Source: Otis tarda
Lineage: Eukaryota; Chordata; Aves; Otidiformes; Otididae
Assembly: GCA_026413225.1 (NCBI GenBank)
Contig: CM048554.1
Location: 73,028,463 to 73,092,462 of the forward strand
DNA length: 64,000 bases
Direction of reading: 5' to 3'
Within the stretch, counting starts at the first letter, position 1; every line of letters begins with the position of its first letter. A program made the position numbers and the translations under genes. The notes under the pieces were generated by a model. The model did no database searches. It worked only from the letters and a program-made list of their open reading frames with translations, and had not been told where the DNA came from. This document shows, piece after piece, positions 52,156 through 63,880 of the stretch.

Positions 52156-53690
52156 CTATTTGATGCATTAAGTTGTTTACAAAAAAAAAAAAAAAAGAAA
52201 GAAAAAAAAAAGAGAGGTTGAAAACAGCCAAACTACTCTTTGTGCGAAGTAATGCACTGCAACTGAATACTGAGGAGCATGCAAGTTGATCAGAATTAAC
52301 TCTCTTTACAACTTCGAAGCTTCCCGGGACCTAAGCTTTTATCATATACATTACAGTCCTCGATAAAAGCCCTACTACACAGAGGTTTGGTTGGCTGGGG
52401 GCACGGCTGCTGTGCCTCACTTGCTAACACAATCATTCTATATTGCTCGAATGTTCTCAATTGTGTGAGGACACTCTCTATACTTGAACTATCAATATAC
52501 ACTGCACAATAAAACACAGTGCAGAAAGCCTATACATCATTCTGAAGCCTGGGAACATTCACAGAGTGCAGGGCAGAACTACGGAAAAGTGCTAGTTTGA
52601 GCCCTACAAGCAGCTGTGTAATACAGAAGTACACATAAGCCTTTTTAGGAATTAAAAATCAACTAGTTTGACCATCAAATTAGACCCCAAAAGAATGCAC
52701 AGCTTCCAGTTTTGAAGCAAAGGCAGGCAATGCTAGGAGAAGCAATCCTGAACCACTCTTCCCTTTACTGTGGTATATCCTCCAGTCTTGAATTCTGCAT
52801 TTAGGACTCCGAAATTCATGGTACTAAATTAATTTTGGGATATACAGCAGAGATTCACAGGTATTTCTTCCTTTCTTTCAATGAGATCTGATTTTCCTTA
52901 ACATCTTAAAGCTCATTCTCCCACATGCTAGCAGAAAAAAAAGTAGAGTCTATCTTGAGTACTAAATTACACAGATTTTCTTTTTGGAAAAAAATAATGA
53001 GGATATGGGACTGGAATTGACATACTTTAGATATATTTACTTTTCAGATTTGTGATTCAAAATAGAACTCTTCTATGTTTAAAAAGAGAAAAACAAAGAC
53101 GTAAAGAGGAACTAAAAATGTACTGAAATGATGACTGAAGGCAAAGCATAGCTTTTAGAGGAAAACCCCAAGAATCTTGAAAGCGAAAGTGTCAGTTTTT
53201 GCATTTAATTTACTTCAGGTTATTTAAATTATATGTTGTAAGCCTGTAGAATTTTGAATGTGTATGGTACAAAAATAACAGTCCTCATTAGCATTAGTCA
53301 TTAGCACTGACCCTGAAACAGGTTAATCACAACGCAAAGAAAAACCTTACACTGGATCTTAGTAGAACTGGACAAGAGCACATTGGTAGCCACTGAGAAA
53401 ATGAACTTACTTTTAAGATCACTATGCCCTCAGAGCCCAAGATGTTTATTAAAAATAACATATTCTTTACTAGCAACTATCATGGAAATATAATGAAAAA
53501 AATTGCACATGTAACGTTAAGAGAAACTGAACACCACGTTACCAAAGAGTAATTAAATTTTTACATTTAATAAATGAATGTATGCTGAAATTAGTACTTT
53601 AAATATTTAATAAGACTAAGAGATGGCTTTCAGAAAAAGGATACAATTTTTGTGTTTGTTTAATATATATAAACTGATTGTCAATATTAC
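52156..53690 (-). other. NT5DC1: NT5DC1 intron 3
   Basis: A 1535-bp AT-rich intron with a poly-A/GAAA tract at about 52180-52215. I see no other features. Confidence 0.9.
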
Positions 53691-53762
53691 CTTAAAACTG
53701 TTCCATCTTCTGCAAGTTTCAAGAAGTTTCCTTCTTCAATGTCCAACACCAAGCCTTTACAA
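53691..53762 (-). CDS. NT5DC1: NT5DC1 exon 3
   Basis: The acceptor is ATTCTTAG and the donor TTTTAAG|GTAATA. At 72 bp it completes the second Cys of FCCKG and reads CKGLVLDIEEGNFLKLAEDG then TVL, leaving two bases. It is close to human CCKGLALDLEDGNFLKLANNGTVL. The short exon is fully explained by flanking phases. Confidence 0.97.
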
Positions 53763-55284
53763 CTAAGAATAAATTTTAAGGAAGAAACAAATAATTAATG
53801 CTTTCAGAGGAACGCCTTGTTATATATCAGAACAGCGAAATGCAGTTACAGAAGCTATACAATTATGCCACACAAAAGCTGCAAAATCACAACCCTTCAA
53901 ACACTTCCATGTTTGAACAATGCTCTATATATGCAAATACATATTACTACAATGAAGACTGGATTTCACTTACATAGCAAATTCCTACTAAATAAATCCA
54001 ATTCCATTGTTCAGTAAGTTCAGTGACTATTCATATATATAAGGTTGGAGGATTAAGGTCCAAACATATACAACTAAGAAATGTGATATTTAAACCAATT
54101 CTGAGAAAGAAATACATTTTTTCTTGGCAGCAACTCCCCTACTTATTATCAGTAGACTGATAACACCAATTATTAAGGGAGAGAGGGGCAGAACATCATT
54201 CTAAATTAGGCAACTGAATATCCAAGGACCGTATGAAGCAGAAGCATCGCCATGCTAGCCAGTCCTAACAAGGTGAAGAGTTGACAGCACAGGACAGACA
54301 TACAACAAGAGTTCCTAACTCTCCTAGTAAATCTGTACCTTAAGATAACTGAATCTACTTTCGCTTAGGTTGTTTGAAAAATTAATTCAGAGTTCAGTAG
54401 CTAGAATAATAGTGAATAATCAAGACTGAAAAAGTAATGCTACCTTTATCTTCTGCAATAAGGTATCCAAAGGAAAGAAGATATGCCACAAACACAGCAA
54501 GCAGACCCCAGCCCTCACAAATGACACCTGGGTAACGCTGACACGTGGCTACCAGCACTGCGGGCTTGCAGGTCTCCGTTACTGAACCCCCAGCTTCAAT
54601 AAGGGACCACGACCAAGGTACCTAGATCTTAACAAAGGATTTCATCCTTCAGAGGCCTCAAAATATGAGCCATCCACGTAGCTCCTAAAAAATTGTTACT
54701 AAACTAGCCTTCAGGCCTACATAATAACCTATAAAGTTAGAAGATCCAGAGATTCACGTTCAAGCTCCTGTTCCGAGACCACTACGCTCAGAGCAGCAAC
54801 TTGCATTTTAGCCTTTTGCATCACAGCTGTGTGACTGACATGCCACCCAAGGGCTACCTCCTAGCACGTCACCTTTCCTCAGTTCCTCAGAAGGCTGGTG
54901 GGATTATTATCCCTCATACAAACATACATCTGTGGAAAGCAAAATGACTAAATTCTGATGTTACTGGTTTTATCAGTTGAATTGAAGGCAGAAGACAAAG
55001 GAGATATATAAACAAGTCAGATTAAAAACCTTGTATCTAGACAGCAAGAAGCACAGAGCAAGCTTGGATACTCAGTTCTCTCTTCAAAATATGACATTAG
55101 AAGTGTTATCTCATGATAAATACTTATTCAAACAAGTATTTAAACTGTAATTTTGGATTTATCTATTGGGCTTGACAATCAAAACAACAACTGCCTAAGA
55201 AGAGCAGCTGTTTTCCAAGCTTTGTGAAAGTTACAGTATAAAGGACGTTATAAAGAAAGCTTATGTTATTTTCAATGTACTCAC
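53763..55284 (-). other. NT5DC1: NT5DC1 intron 2
   Basis: A 1522-bp intron from GTGAGT to ATTCTTAG with no recognisable repeat or gene. Confidence 0.9.
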
Positions 55285-55376
55285 CAGAAGTCTAAGCTGT
55301 CTGGAGCTAGAGTCAGCAAGTCTTTGTCATAACCCTTCTCTGCTACCATATATTGGGCAAAACTATCATATATTAG
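55285..55376 (-). CDS. NT5DC1: NT5DC1 exon 2
   Basis: The acceptor is TCCTTTGTAG and the donor CTTCTG|GTGAGT. The 92-bp exon reads LIYDSFAQYMVAEKGYDKDL and LTLAPDSLDF, leaving two bases (TG). It corresponds to human LIYNSFAQFLVKEKGYDKELL. It continues exon 1 in phase 0. Confidence 0.97.
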
Positions 55377-57485
55377 CTACAAAGGAAAAAAAATGCATTA
55401 ATTATATTATGTGAGACCAAAGATACTGCTTCCCTGGAAAGCGGTGAGATGTGAGTGTTAGTGCCTCCTAAGCAAAATGAAACCAGGGAGCCAGGAGCCC
55501 TGCCCCAGTGCCTCCAGTACTGGGAAATAGTACCTAAGGTTATTTCTGTCATGGCTGGAAAACAGCTAAAGATGCTCACACAATAGTTCTGGTGCAATGT
55601 CTCCAGCATAACCAAGCTTACAGCATTCTACCTTATTGCCCCTCTGCCTCAAGACTGTTGGGAAACCAAGACAAAGTACTTAAGACTAGTCACTACTTAC
55701 CCCTCCCCAATCTTTTTTTTTTGCTTTCTTTTTAAATTTTAGATGTCACAGTTACCAAGATTCAACAAGCAGCTTCCAGACCAATACACAACTACCCTTA
55801 CGAGACATTTTAAAACTAACCAAAGGAACATATTTTGAAGGAAACAGGCAACTGCTAAGTAAACTGTTACTACTTATAAGCTCAGAAAGAACTTTGTTAA
55901 AGCCTAGTACAACAGTCAGTGATTTCTGAATGTAATGTGCTGGCGAAGTTGTACAAGATCATCTATGTAGATGCTGCTAGGTCCTTAATGACCATACAAG
56001 CATAGTAATTGCTCCCCTTTTCTCATGATTCTTTTATTAAAGTTGTTCCTTGGCCTTTTTTTCTTAATTACAAAAGCTGCTCTTGGAATAAATATGACTA
56101 ACGTCCTAGAAGGACTAATATGAAGGCCAACACTGAAAGAGTAATACCTAACTGCATCTTCAGCTCTGTCTATCAAGATTTTTAAGTACTTTTTATTTCC
56201 TATAGATAAGGAGGCATGCAATGGGCATGTGTCAGTTCGTCTCTGCATGCTGTGAAAAGATGAAGAGTAAGCTCAGGTTAGTAAATGTTGGTTTTATTTT
56301 TTGTCTTTTGTTCTGTGAAAAGATGAAGAGTGAACTAATGTTAGCAAATGCTGGCTTTAATTTTTTTTTCTTTTGTTCATTGGTTAGGTTTTTTTTTTAA
56401 ACTCTTCTAGTTATCAATTGTCTAATGTCTGCCCCCATCAGACAAAATTCTTGCCAGAAAGAATGTGCCTATGCAAGATACGATGTGTGTGGCATAACAG
56501 AAAGAGCATGGAAGGTAAGCCTAGAGTTGTACAGTTCCCAGCAGGAACTTAACAGCACATACGATTTGTAACTTGCTGTTACTGATCCCTCTTTTGTAAG
56601 AAGGGTGCCTCTCTACAGAAAGTCACTCATAGCTAAAGGCAGCAAGGTAATTTTCCAACACATGAGGCACTGAACCAAATCTATTTCTAGATGGGGCACC
56701 TCATAAACATTTGTTTCTATAGCAAAATCTGAAGTATCTTGCAACTAGTGGAGGAGTCTCACGCAGTGGAAAACGTACTGTAGGCGAATGGAGGCGGCAA
56801 GTAAAAGGGTAGAGGGGGACACCACGAACATCCATGACACGAGATAGCTCCGTGGCAGAGTCCTGACATCCACAAAGAACAACGAGTCAATGAAAGGCTA
56901 TCAGGGAAATTAAAATGTGCCAGTGGGGGGGACGGGAAGCGCCAAGGGCGGGAAGGCACAGCACATGACAGCAGTAAGGGACACGGGCTGTCAGAGATGC
57001 TGAGTGTCCTTAAGCTCGGCGTTTTATTTTAAGCACCAGAAAGCTCGCCAAGGCCGCCTGCCGAAACTGCTGCGGGCTCCTCACTCCGCCTGCAGCACCT
57101 CCAGATCTGGCGGGGGAGAAAGGGGAGGCCTCTACCTCTCTCCCAGCGCCGCTGCATTTCCAAAGCTCTCCTCCAGCAGCCCCGCTCCCAAGGAGGAAGC
57201 CATGGCTGTCCCCTCGCCTCGGGCAGAGGCCTGCTGAGGAACCGGCCCCCCGAGACACGTGCTGCTCTGCCCCTGCTCCTTCTCGGTTTCCCCCGGGGTA
57301 CGCGAGCCGGCGGACTCGGGGCTCGCAGTCCCCCGAAGCGGGGATCCCGACTCCTGCACACCCTCGACTACGCTCCCCGGCACTTTCCCTTTCACTTGGG
57401 CAGGCGGCGAGCGGAGCGGAGCGGGACGAGGCGAGGCGGGGGGGGCCCGCGGCTCGCAGGCCGCGCCGCGCCGGCCCGCACTCAC
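55377..57485 (-). other. NT5DC1: NT5DC1 intron 1
   Basis: A 2109-bp intron. The 5' part, down to about 57.0 kb, lies in the CpG island. A tandem duplication of about 64 bp sits at 56251-56378. No coding exon is seen. Confidence 0.9.
56251..56378. repeat. Tandem duplication, about 64 bp, two copies
   Basis: Unit 1 (56251-56313) and unit 2 (56314-56378) both start TGTGAAAAGATGAAGAGT and end CTTTTGTTC. They differ at several positions and in a T-run length, so the duplication is not recent. It lies within NT5DC1 intron 1. Confidence 0.9.
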
Positions 57486-57730
57486 CCGTGAGCTCTGCGG
57501 GAGGTGGTACCGGCAGAGCGTGTGGTCCAGGTCGAAGCCCACCACCTCGCAGTCGACCAGGGAGAAATCCCGCTGCATCGCCAAACCGCCGCCGCCGCCG
57601 CGGGGAGGCGGAGGAGGAAGCGGCGGGGGCGGAGCTTCCTGCCGCGCGGGGCAGAGCTCCGCCCCCGCCCTGGCCCCGCCCTCACCTGAGGGCCCCCCTG
57701 GAGAGACTGTTGTTATGCGGGTGGGCAAAT
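57000..57730. promoter_or_regulatory. NT5DC1: CpG island and TATA-less promoter of NT5DC1
   Basis: CpG-dense sequence covers the first exon, the start of intron 1 and the presumed promoter. Just upstream of the NT5DC1 start (57579-57700) are several SP1-type GC boxes, for example GGGGGCGGAGC at about 57626 and CCGCCCC/CCCCGCCC near 57659-57681. There is no TATA box. This is typical of a broadly expressed gene. The island could be bidirectional, but I found no supportable plus-strand gene starting from it. Confidence 0.8.
57486..57578 (-). CDS. NT5DC1: NT5DC1 exon 1 (start codon and HAD motif I)
   Basis: The ATG at 57578 opens a frame of 31 codons that ends TCACGG|GTGAGT in phase 0. It reads MQRDFSLVDCEVVGFDLDHT then LCRYHLPQSSR, matching the human amino end MAQHFSLAACDVVGFDLDHT. 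Asp16 and Asp18 form the DxD of HAD motif I, the nucleophile and acid/base pair of 5'-nucleotidases. NT5DC1 is a conserved 5'-nucleotidase-domain-containing protein; its substrate is not well established, so enzymatic activity is an inference from the family. The frame stays open to an upstream ATG at 57728; the inner ATG (G at -3) is preferred because family members start here. Confidence 0.96.
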
Positions 57731-58321
57731 GCTGCCGCTGGCTCTATAGCAAAGTCTCTGGAGAGTGTAAGCAGCACTGCACGTACTGCTGCTAAAAACC
57801 CGAAACCCCAGAGGTAACTACCTTTTAATTTCTTCACAGCATTGGTAAGTGAAAAAAAGAGTAGCTCTGTGAACAGAACGGTCGGCCGCCAGGTAACGTA
57901 ACCCAGTGGGTATTTCGATAGGTACCTGCCCAACAGGTATCGCCCTACTGCAGTCAGAAAGAAAGTGCAGCTGAGAGGAAGTGCTGTGTTGGGAGAAAAG
58001 TAAACAGGTGAGGGTTGTGTTGACTAAACTGTTCTCTGTGGCCAAACTTGAGAAGCGCGTCTAGTTACGGCCAGAGTCGGGATGCTTAAGTAGCTGGGCT
58101 GGAAGGCTTTGTTGGCAGGACCTCCTCATTCCACTCTGTGATCCTTTTCTCTCTGTAGGCCAATGTCACCATCAAAGCTTTGTTTTGATTCACGAAAGAT
58201 GAAAAAGTCTAGTTCATTTACTCCGCAAATAACTAGTATTTTTTTTTTTAAATTATTGTATGGCTATAAATAGAATAATACAAAAAGTATTTTAATTGAG
58301 AGCAACTGTTATGAAGCATTA
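57731..58321. other. Intergenic DNA upstream of NT5DC1
   Basis: Composition falls quickly from the CpG island to AT-rich DNA. No gene is recognisable. Confidence 0.5.
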
Positions 58322-58645
58322 CATAAAGTGGGACTACAGGAAAGATAGGGAAAAACTCTTCAGTAGGGCTTGTTGTAATAAAACAAGGGGTAGTGTTTTT
58401 AAAATAGAAGGAGGTAGATTCAGATTGGATATTAGGAAACAATTTTTTACAATGAGGGTGGTGGAACACTGGAACAGGTTGCCCGGAGAGGTGGTGGATG
58501 CCCCATCCCTGGAAACATTCAAGGCCAGGTTGGACAGGGCTTTGGGCAACCTGATCTGTTTGGAGATATCCCTGCTTCTTGTAGAGGGGTTGGACTAGAT
58601 GACCTTTAAAGGTCCCTTCCAACCCAAACCATTCTTTGATTCTAT
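58322..58645 (+). mobile_element. CR1 LINE 3' fragment (plus orientation)
   Basis: The best-preserved CR1 copy here. It contains 'cttgttgtaataaaacaaggggtagt', 'ttacaatgagggtggtggaacactggaacaggttgcc', 'ggatgccccatccctggaaacattcaaggccaggttgg', 'gggttggactagatgacctttaaaggtcccttccaaccc' and a tail 'attctttgattcta'. It is 5'-truncated. A 100-codon open frame overlaps it but is not a functional gene. The low divergence suggests a young copy. Confidence 0.95.
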
Positions 58646-59558
58646 TACATGCAAGTCATCTTTTCCAGCATTGCCGTTCTGCACACAGCTGTAAGCGATG
58701 TGCTTTGCAGGTGGGAGAGCTGGGGTGCATAACCATAGCAGCAGTGCTCAGCAGCAGTTTTGATGATGCGAAAATAATTATGTTTTGATTATATCAAATT
58801 ATGATTTGATTTTTGCGGGATGGCTCAATGATGATTTAGTATTCCAGAGTGAAATACTTTTGGAAATACACTCAAATGGTTGAATGAGATACAATGTACT
58901 TATATATTAAATTCGGTTTGCTATGCTCAGGTAGACACAGAATAGAGAAATTTAAATAACATGACCTATCACATATGTTTAAAAATTCTACAGAGAAGAT
59001 CGGTATCAGACTAGAAAATGGACTAGACAGGAAAATACATGGAAATTAGGAATAAAATTCACTAATGCTAGTAGTACTACAAGATGAGCACTTAAGGTGT
59101 CACAGCAAGAGAAAATAGATGGCATAATTTTACCTCAGAGCATTGTATAGTAGCTTCTTTCAAAGGCTCTCAGTATCTCCCACAGGCACTAATATACTTT
59201 CTAATGCTGTTGTGTACGTATATATGTGCACACTGTATGTATCATATACACCATACACCATAAATACACCATAAATTAGATAATACATAATGATACATAC
59301 ATATGTTTTATGTACATAAACGTAGCATATATGTCTACGTGCATATATGCTTGAATACATATACACGTATGTATGTATATATTTTCCAAATTAACCACTG
59401 TGAAATCTGAGCATACAGAAAGAGATTCATGCAAAGTCTTGCACGCAATGGGGATCACAACTCCAAAGATGAGGCAGCAACCTGGGAACTCTGAGCACAT
59501 GACATTTTATCTTCCTAAAGCTCCTCAATTTCGGAAATGCGGAGCAAATTCCTGCCCC
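58646..59558. other. Intergenic AT-rich DNA with TA/TG microsatellite
   Basis: A long alternating-purine/pyrimidine region (ATGTATGT-, ATACAC- and TATATA-type) lies at about 59214-59380. No gene is recognisable. Confidence 0.6.
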
Positions 59559-59595
59559 ACTGAAGTCAATGACCACAATTTTGATTGACTTCAGT
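59559..59595. repeat. Ancient palindromic repeat core (12-bp inverted repeat)
   Basis: ACTGAAGTCAAT (59559-59570) is the exact reverse complement of ATTGACTTCAGT (59584-59595), with a 13-nt spacer. The surrounding phrase 'aaattcctgccccactgaagtcaatgac' resembles a widespread old amniote palindromic repeat ('tcctgctcccattgaagtcaatgg'). The pairing is direct observation; the family link is from memory. Confidence 0.7.
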
Positions 59596-59705
59596 AGCTC
59601 CGAGAGTTCACCCACAGCTACTGTTTTATGCTATCCTTACATTAACTTAAAGTATGTCTGACTTGCAGATTATATCAGTACAACTCTCTTATTCCAGAAT
59701 TACTT

Positions 59706-59723
59706 CCCCCCCCCCCCCCCCCC
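59706..59723. repeat. Poly-C run (18 C)
   Basis: Eighteen consecutive C (G on the minus strand). Such runs are prone to sequencing error and length change and could form G-rich structures. Confidence 0.9.
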
Positions 59724-59895
59724 GCCAAGGACTCATGAAGCTTCCAACATTGTGTTTAGATTATGGTATTTTAAATTTATAACTTTGCTTGCTATGCCTG
59801 TAATATATTTTATATAAAAATTCACCAGAAAAATAACTTAACACACTGCAGTATTGAAACATCTAGACAGATATTGGAAATTATATATTCATTGA

Positions 59896-59975
59896 TAGAA
59901 TAATAGGATGGGTTGTGTTGGAAGTGACCTCTAAAGATCATCAAATCCAACCCCCTGGTCACTGTATTCACTGTC
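59896..59975 (-). mobile_element. CR1 LINE 3' end fragment (minus orientation)
   Basis: On the plus strand it reads 'tagaataataggatgggttgtgttggaagtgacctctaaagatcatcaaatccaaccccctg', the reverse complement of a CR1 tail (tail first, then the 'ttggat...gatgatctttagaggtc' block). It is short and diverged. Confidence 0.8.
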
Positions 59976-62900
59976 AACTGAATGTAATCTTGAACATCCA
60001 GATTTTGAGAGTGCTGCACAATTACATTGGCAGTAGTGACAAGCTATCTTAGAATTACAATACTAAAGTATTAATCATATTTAATCTTAAACCACTTTGT
60101 ATGAGGAACAATACTTACCAGTGGAGAGATTCAGCAAGTTAAATTTCAGGTGCATGAAGCTGAAGATTAAATTAGAACAATGACAACAAGAAATACAGAA
60201 AATGTTGACAAAAATAATTGGTTTTCAGTTCTGGGAAAAGAGAAGATAAATGAGAGACTACCACCTCCATATTCAGTATTCACAGCACAATCCTGGTAAC
60301 AGGAAAGTCTTGGCAGTTTACTGTCAGCACACAACCCCCAAATTTCTTTCTTTTCTTTTGTCTTAAAAGTGTTACTCTGTCTCTCAGTTTCTTCTTTTCC
60401 GAAGAATCCTTTGAACATACTGGCATCCTGCTCTAGGGGCTTTCTCAGAGAAGAGCTGCCTTTAATCGAAATCCCCCACAGCAACTGAACTACCGTAATG
60501 TGTTAACAGCAACCTTGCAGATTACTTTTTCAGCTTTGTCCTTGAAGTCTAATGGTACCATGAGCTACCCAGGGATGTCCACATAACTGAGGCTGACCTT
60601 TTGGGCTATCAGGTCCCATGGGAGTGGGCAGGGCAGTGGCTGCTGCCTGCGCTCGGTGCCCTCGCATTTAGCGACCTGCAGGAAACACGTCTGCAGTGCA
60701 AGATCTGGTGTGTCAAAGCCTTTTGTAGCCACGCAAAGGGGCATTCTGTTTTTCATCCTGCCTCACGCCTGCTTTCTGTGCAGAAGGGGCTGCTATCACC
60801 ATGTAGTTTCAGAGTGCAGGAGTGTACTGACATGCCCCAGAGTGTGAAAGGAGTGTAACAGGAGTCTGGTAATGTATATAAGGGCATGAGAACCATGTCA
60901 AAATACCTCAAGTAAATGTAAGCTGTCACACAAGAGTTTTAGGCCTCTGAGCAAGACAGGTACTCCAGCTCCTCGCTTTCTTTGCCCTTAAGAGGGCAGC
61001 ATTACGATACAATGGAGCATCCCTCCGAGTTAACTTTGAATCATCGTCACCTACTTTCCTCAGACTTCGGTTTTATTTTCCTAAGGCTGTGTGAGTTGAC
61101 TTTGTCCGTTTTATTTTTTCCTGACTGCGCAGTTGCAGCCATTTGCCTATTTAGGCAAAGGCTGTAAGAGTTTAATTTAAAAAAAGGAAAGGGCCCCTCA
61201 TATTGCTATGGAACAGTATGAGATAGTGATATATGAAAATAAAAGAAGAATTTGAACAAACAGGAAGCATTTTCATTTTGGACAAGTTAACACCTTCTTA
61301 CACAAGAGCAAGCTCAGAACACTCCAGATGTTTCCCTGTTTGTTTTTAAAAACAAATTAAAATTCTTTTGAAGTAGAATAAGTCAAAGAACAAGTCAAGC
61401 GTTGAGGTTTTTAAAATATATTTCATTTTAGCACACTGGTAAGAGCTAGAACTTCAGGTTTGCAATGGTTTTAGCTTTTAACCCGTTAAGTTATTCAATG
61501 CACAGGTAGAGGTGTGCCTCACAGCCCAGCATCTGCATCCGGCACTGACACTGTACCTCCATCCCCATGGAAGAATGGTGCCTGGTCTCCCCACTGGGAT
61601 AACTCCCTGCTTTTCACAGCATAAACTCCCCATCTGGGAACTGTTCCTTCAATCTGCGACTGACAGGAGGACAGAACCCACCCTGACTGGCCCAGCTCAG
61701 GGAGCCCTGCATACACATCTCCTGAGAGCTCCCCTTATCCTCCCCACAGTCTGGGGTAGCCCCCAGACACACACTGCTGCTGCTCTAACGTCGCTCTCAT
61801 CTCAGGTAGACCCACATATTAGCCCTTTTGTTGGTGCTGCCACAGTGCACAACCACCGTTAGCAACTCCCAAAAAGCTACCACACAGCTCCCATCCTACA
61901 GGCGGTTCCTGACAATGCACCACTACCCTTCTGCATCCTCTCTTAAGAATGGATCAATAATCCGATTCAAATACCATGTGGTTGTTTTGGCATAAGGATG
62001 CTGTACCTATTTAACTTAAAGGGCCTAGGGTGCGTAAAGCTAGCTTCATCCCTGACCCTGCAATCACAGCTTGAAAGAAAAAGTAGTCGGTGGTAGTCAC
62101 ACAGGTACAACACAGGTTTCAGGGATTTTGCATTAAATTGTACTTTCAATGGGATTCATCACATTTAAAGTATAACAGGATTGCAGGATTTGGTTCTATG
62201 TTTTTAAGTTCAGGACACTTAGAAGGAAGCACTTTTGTTTAGGAACCGTCAGAGGAATAAGCTAAGAATATACAGAAGAAGGCCTCTGACTTATTACAGA
62301 GTGATGCTTCAGTAGATGATGCTTTATAGATCTGACAACACTAATTCATTTCAAGGATATCCTTGTTCTCTAGGAGAGAATGAAAGCTGTCAAGAATATA
62401 TTTACTTTGAAAAACAGTCACTAGCACTTACTATTTCTTTAGTAGACCTTTAAAAGTTTAGGAAAACACTATGTAATTTTCAAGGCATCACTCTGTGACA
62501 CATGGAGTGCCTTGTTACTAGGTAGAGAAAGTCAGTGAACATACTTGACTATTGATCAGGATTTAAGATTTGATTAAATTCTAGCGATTTCAGAAGTTTC
62601 ACTGTTTATTGGTTTGTTTAGTAGCCTTTTTATATGGCACAAAATATGGACACATTAACTTTTTCAGTAGAATCATGCACATACAATTTATAGCATCCTA
62701 CTGGGGGTGGGACATCCGATTACATCTGGCACCTCAGTACTATATTAGTTACATTCTCCATCTCACCAGCATGGAAATGGCATTCATGCTGCTAACAAGG
62801 CAAGATTCCCAAAATTAAACCCAACAGTTAATTAAAAGGTTAAACAGACAGTAATCTACCAAGTGCTCAGAATCTCTCAAAAGCCTGCTTATTGTCCTTA

Positions 62901-63597
62901 TCACCTCTCTCAGATCTTGTAATCTACCTCAGACTATTCCCACACAACATTGAAGAAGGAAATTAAAATCAATGATTTTGTCAGAGTGATTAATAGCCAA
63001 GACTGATTACTGGACCCTTAGTGAGTATATATTTTAAAACTCTGAATAGTTGTCTAAAGGTACTTTGAAAGATTTTTCTGTCTGAACTAGATTCATGCTA
63101 GTAAATGTCTAAATGTCATGACTAAATGTCAAAAGAAATCGTACTGGAAATAGAACTTTTTAGGAAGCTATGCTTCCAAAGTAGACCCATATGTATTTTA
63201 TGTCAGAAGAACCGTGCAGTTTCTATGATCTATGGGACACGGTCTTATTTCTTCTGGGTTTTAACATACCATTATTTTATTTTTGCAACTTTAAGCATAA
63301 AATCCAGAGTAGGACTCCTGAGTTCTCCTTATTTCCCATTCATTGACGGTGTATTTATTGCAGACAATTTAATCACTTATGGCTTCAATTTCTTCATGAC
63401 TAAAATTGGAATATGTCTAATTCAGACATTCTGAGGATTTCGGAGTTTTTCAAGTAGATTACAGGCCTGCATTTCAAGCTTGAGACTTGCTAATGATTGC
63501 ATGAAAGACAAATCTGATGTATTTCAATACACAGTCTGCACAAAAGAACAGAGCTATTGAACAGACAGGGGAAAATGCCACAACTATAGAACTACAG
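59976..63597. other. Intergenic DNA, no gene recognised
   Basis: Contains GC-richer patches at about 60560-60870 and 61510-61870, where open frames of about 60-116 codons overlap in several frames without family resemblance. A TATA-like GTATATAAGGGC sits near 60877 and might mark an old LTR. In mammals FRK lies beyond the NT5DC1 5' end, but none of its SH3, SH2 or kinase motifs is present here. Confidence 0.5.
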
Positions 63598-63880
63598 ACT
63601 TTAGGATAACAGAACTAGGAAAGACCTAAAGACAGTCATCTTCTTGCCCTGAGGCAGGATCAGTCCAACAAGCATCCCAAATAGTCAATTATCTAACTTC
63701 TTAAAAAGGACTGAAGAGCCACTGCAGCAATTTCTTCCAGTATTTAATGTCTTTACGTGCAGAATACTCTGAGTTTTCTCTGCCCCCACCATGTCAAAAC
63801 AAAGTCTCCATTGCTCTAATGCATCCTTTTTCCTTACATCTTGTCCTATTCCTAGCACATACCAGAACCACATCATTGTA
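63598..63880 (-). mobile_element. Diverged CR1-like LINE fragment (minus orientation)
   Basis: Plus-strand text 'cagaactaggaaagacctaaagacagtcatc', 'cctgaggcaggatcagtcc' and 'tctttacgtgcagaatactctgagtt' up to 'ttgtcctattcctagcacat' has the layout of an old CR1 tail read backwards. Divergence is high and the edges are approximate. Confidence 0.55.

Noticed and set aside
57029..57817. Overlapping long open frames in the CpG island on both strands
   Set aside because: Stop codons are rare in GC-rich sequence. Only the NT5DC1 exon 1 frame has homology, and it is interrupted by a canonical splice donor.
61512..61862. 116-codon plus-strand frame in upstream intergenic DNA
   Set aside because: Biased Pro/Leu/His/Thr composition, no domain and no nearby promoter or splice structure.
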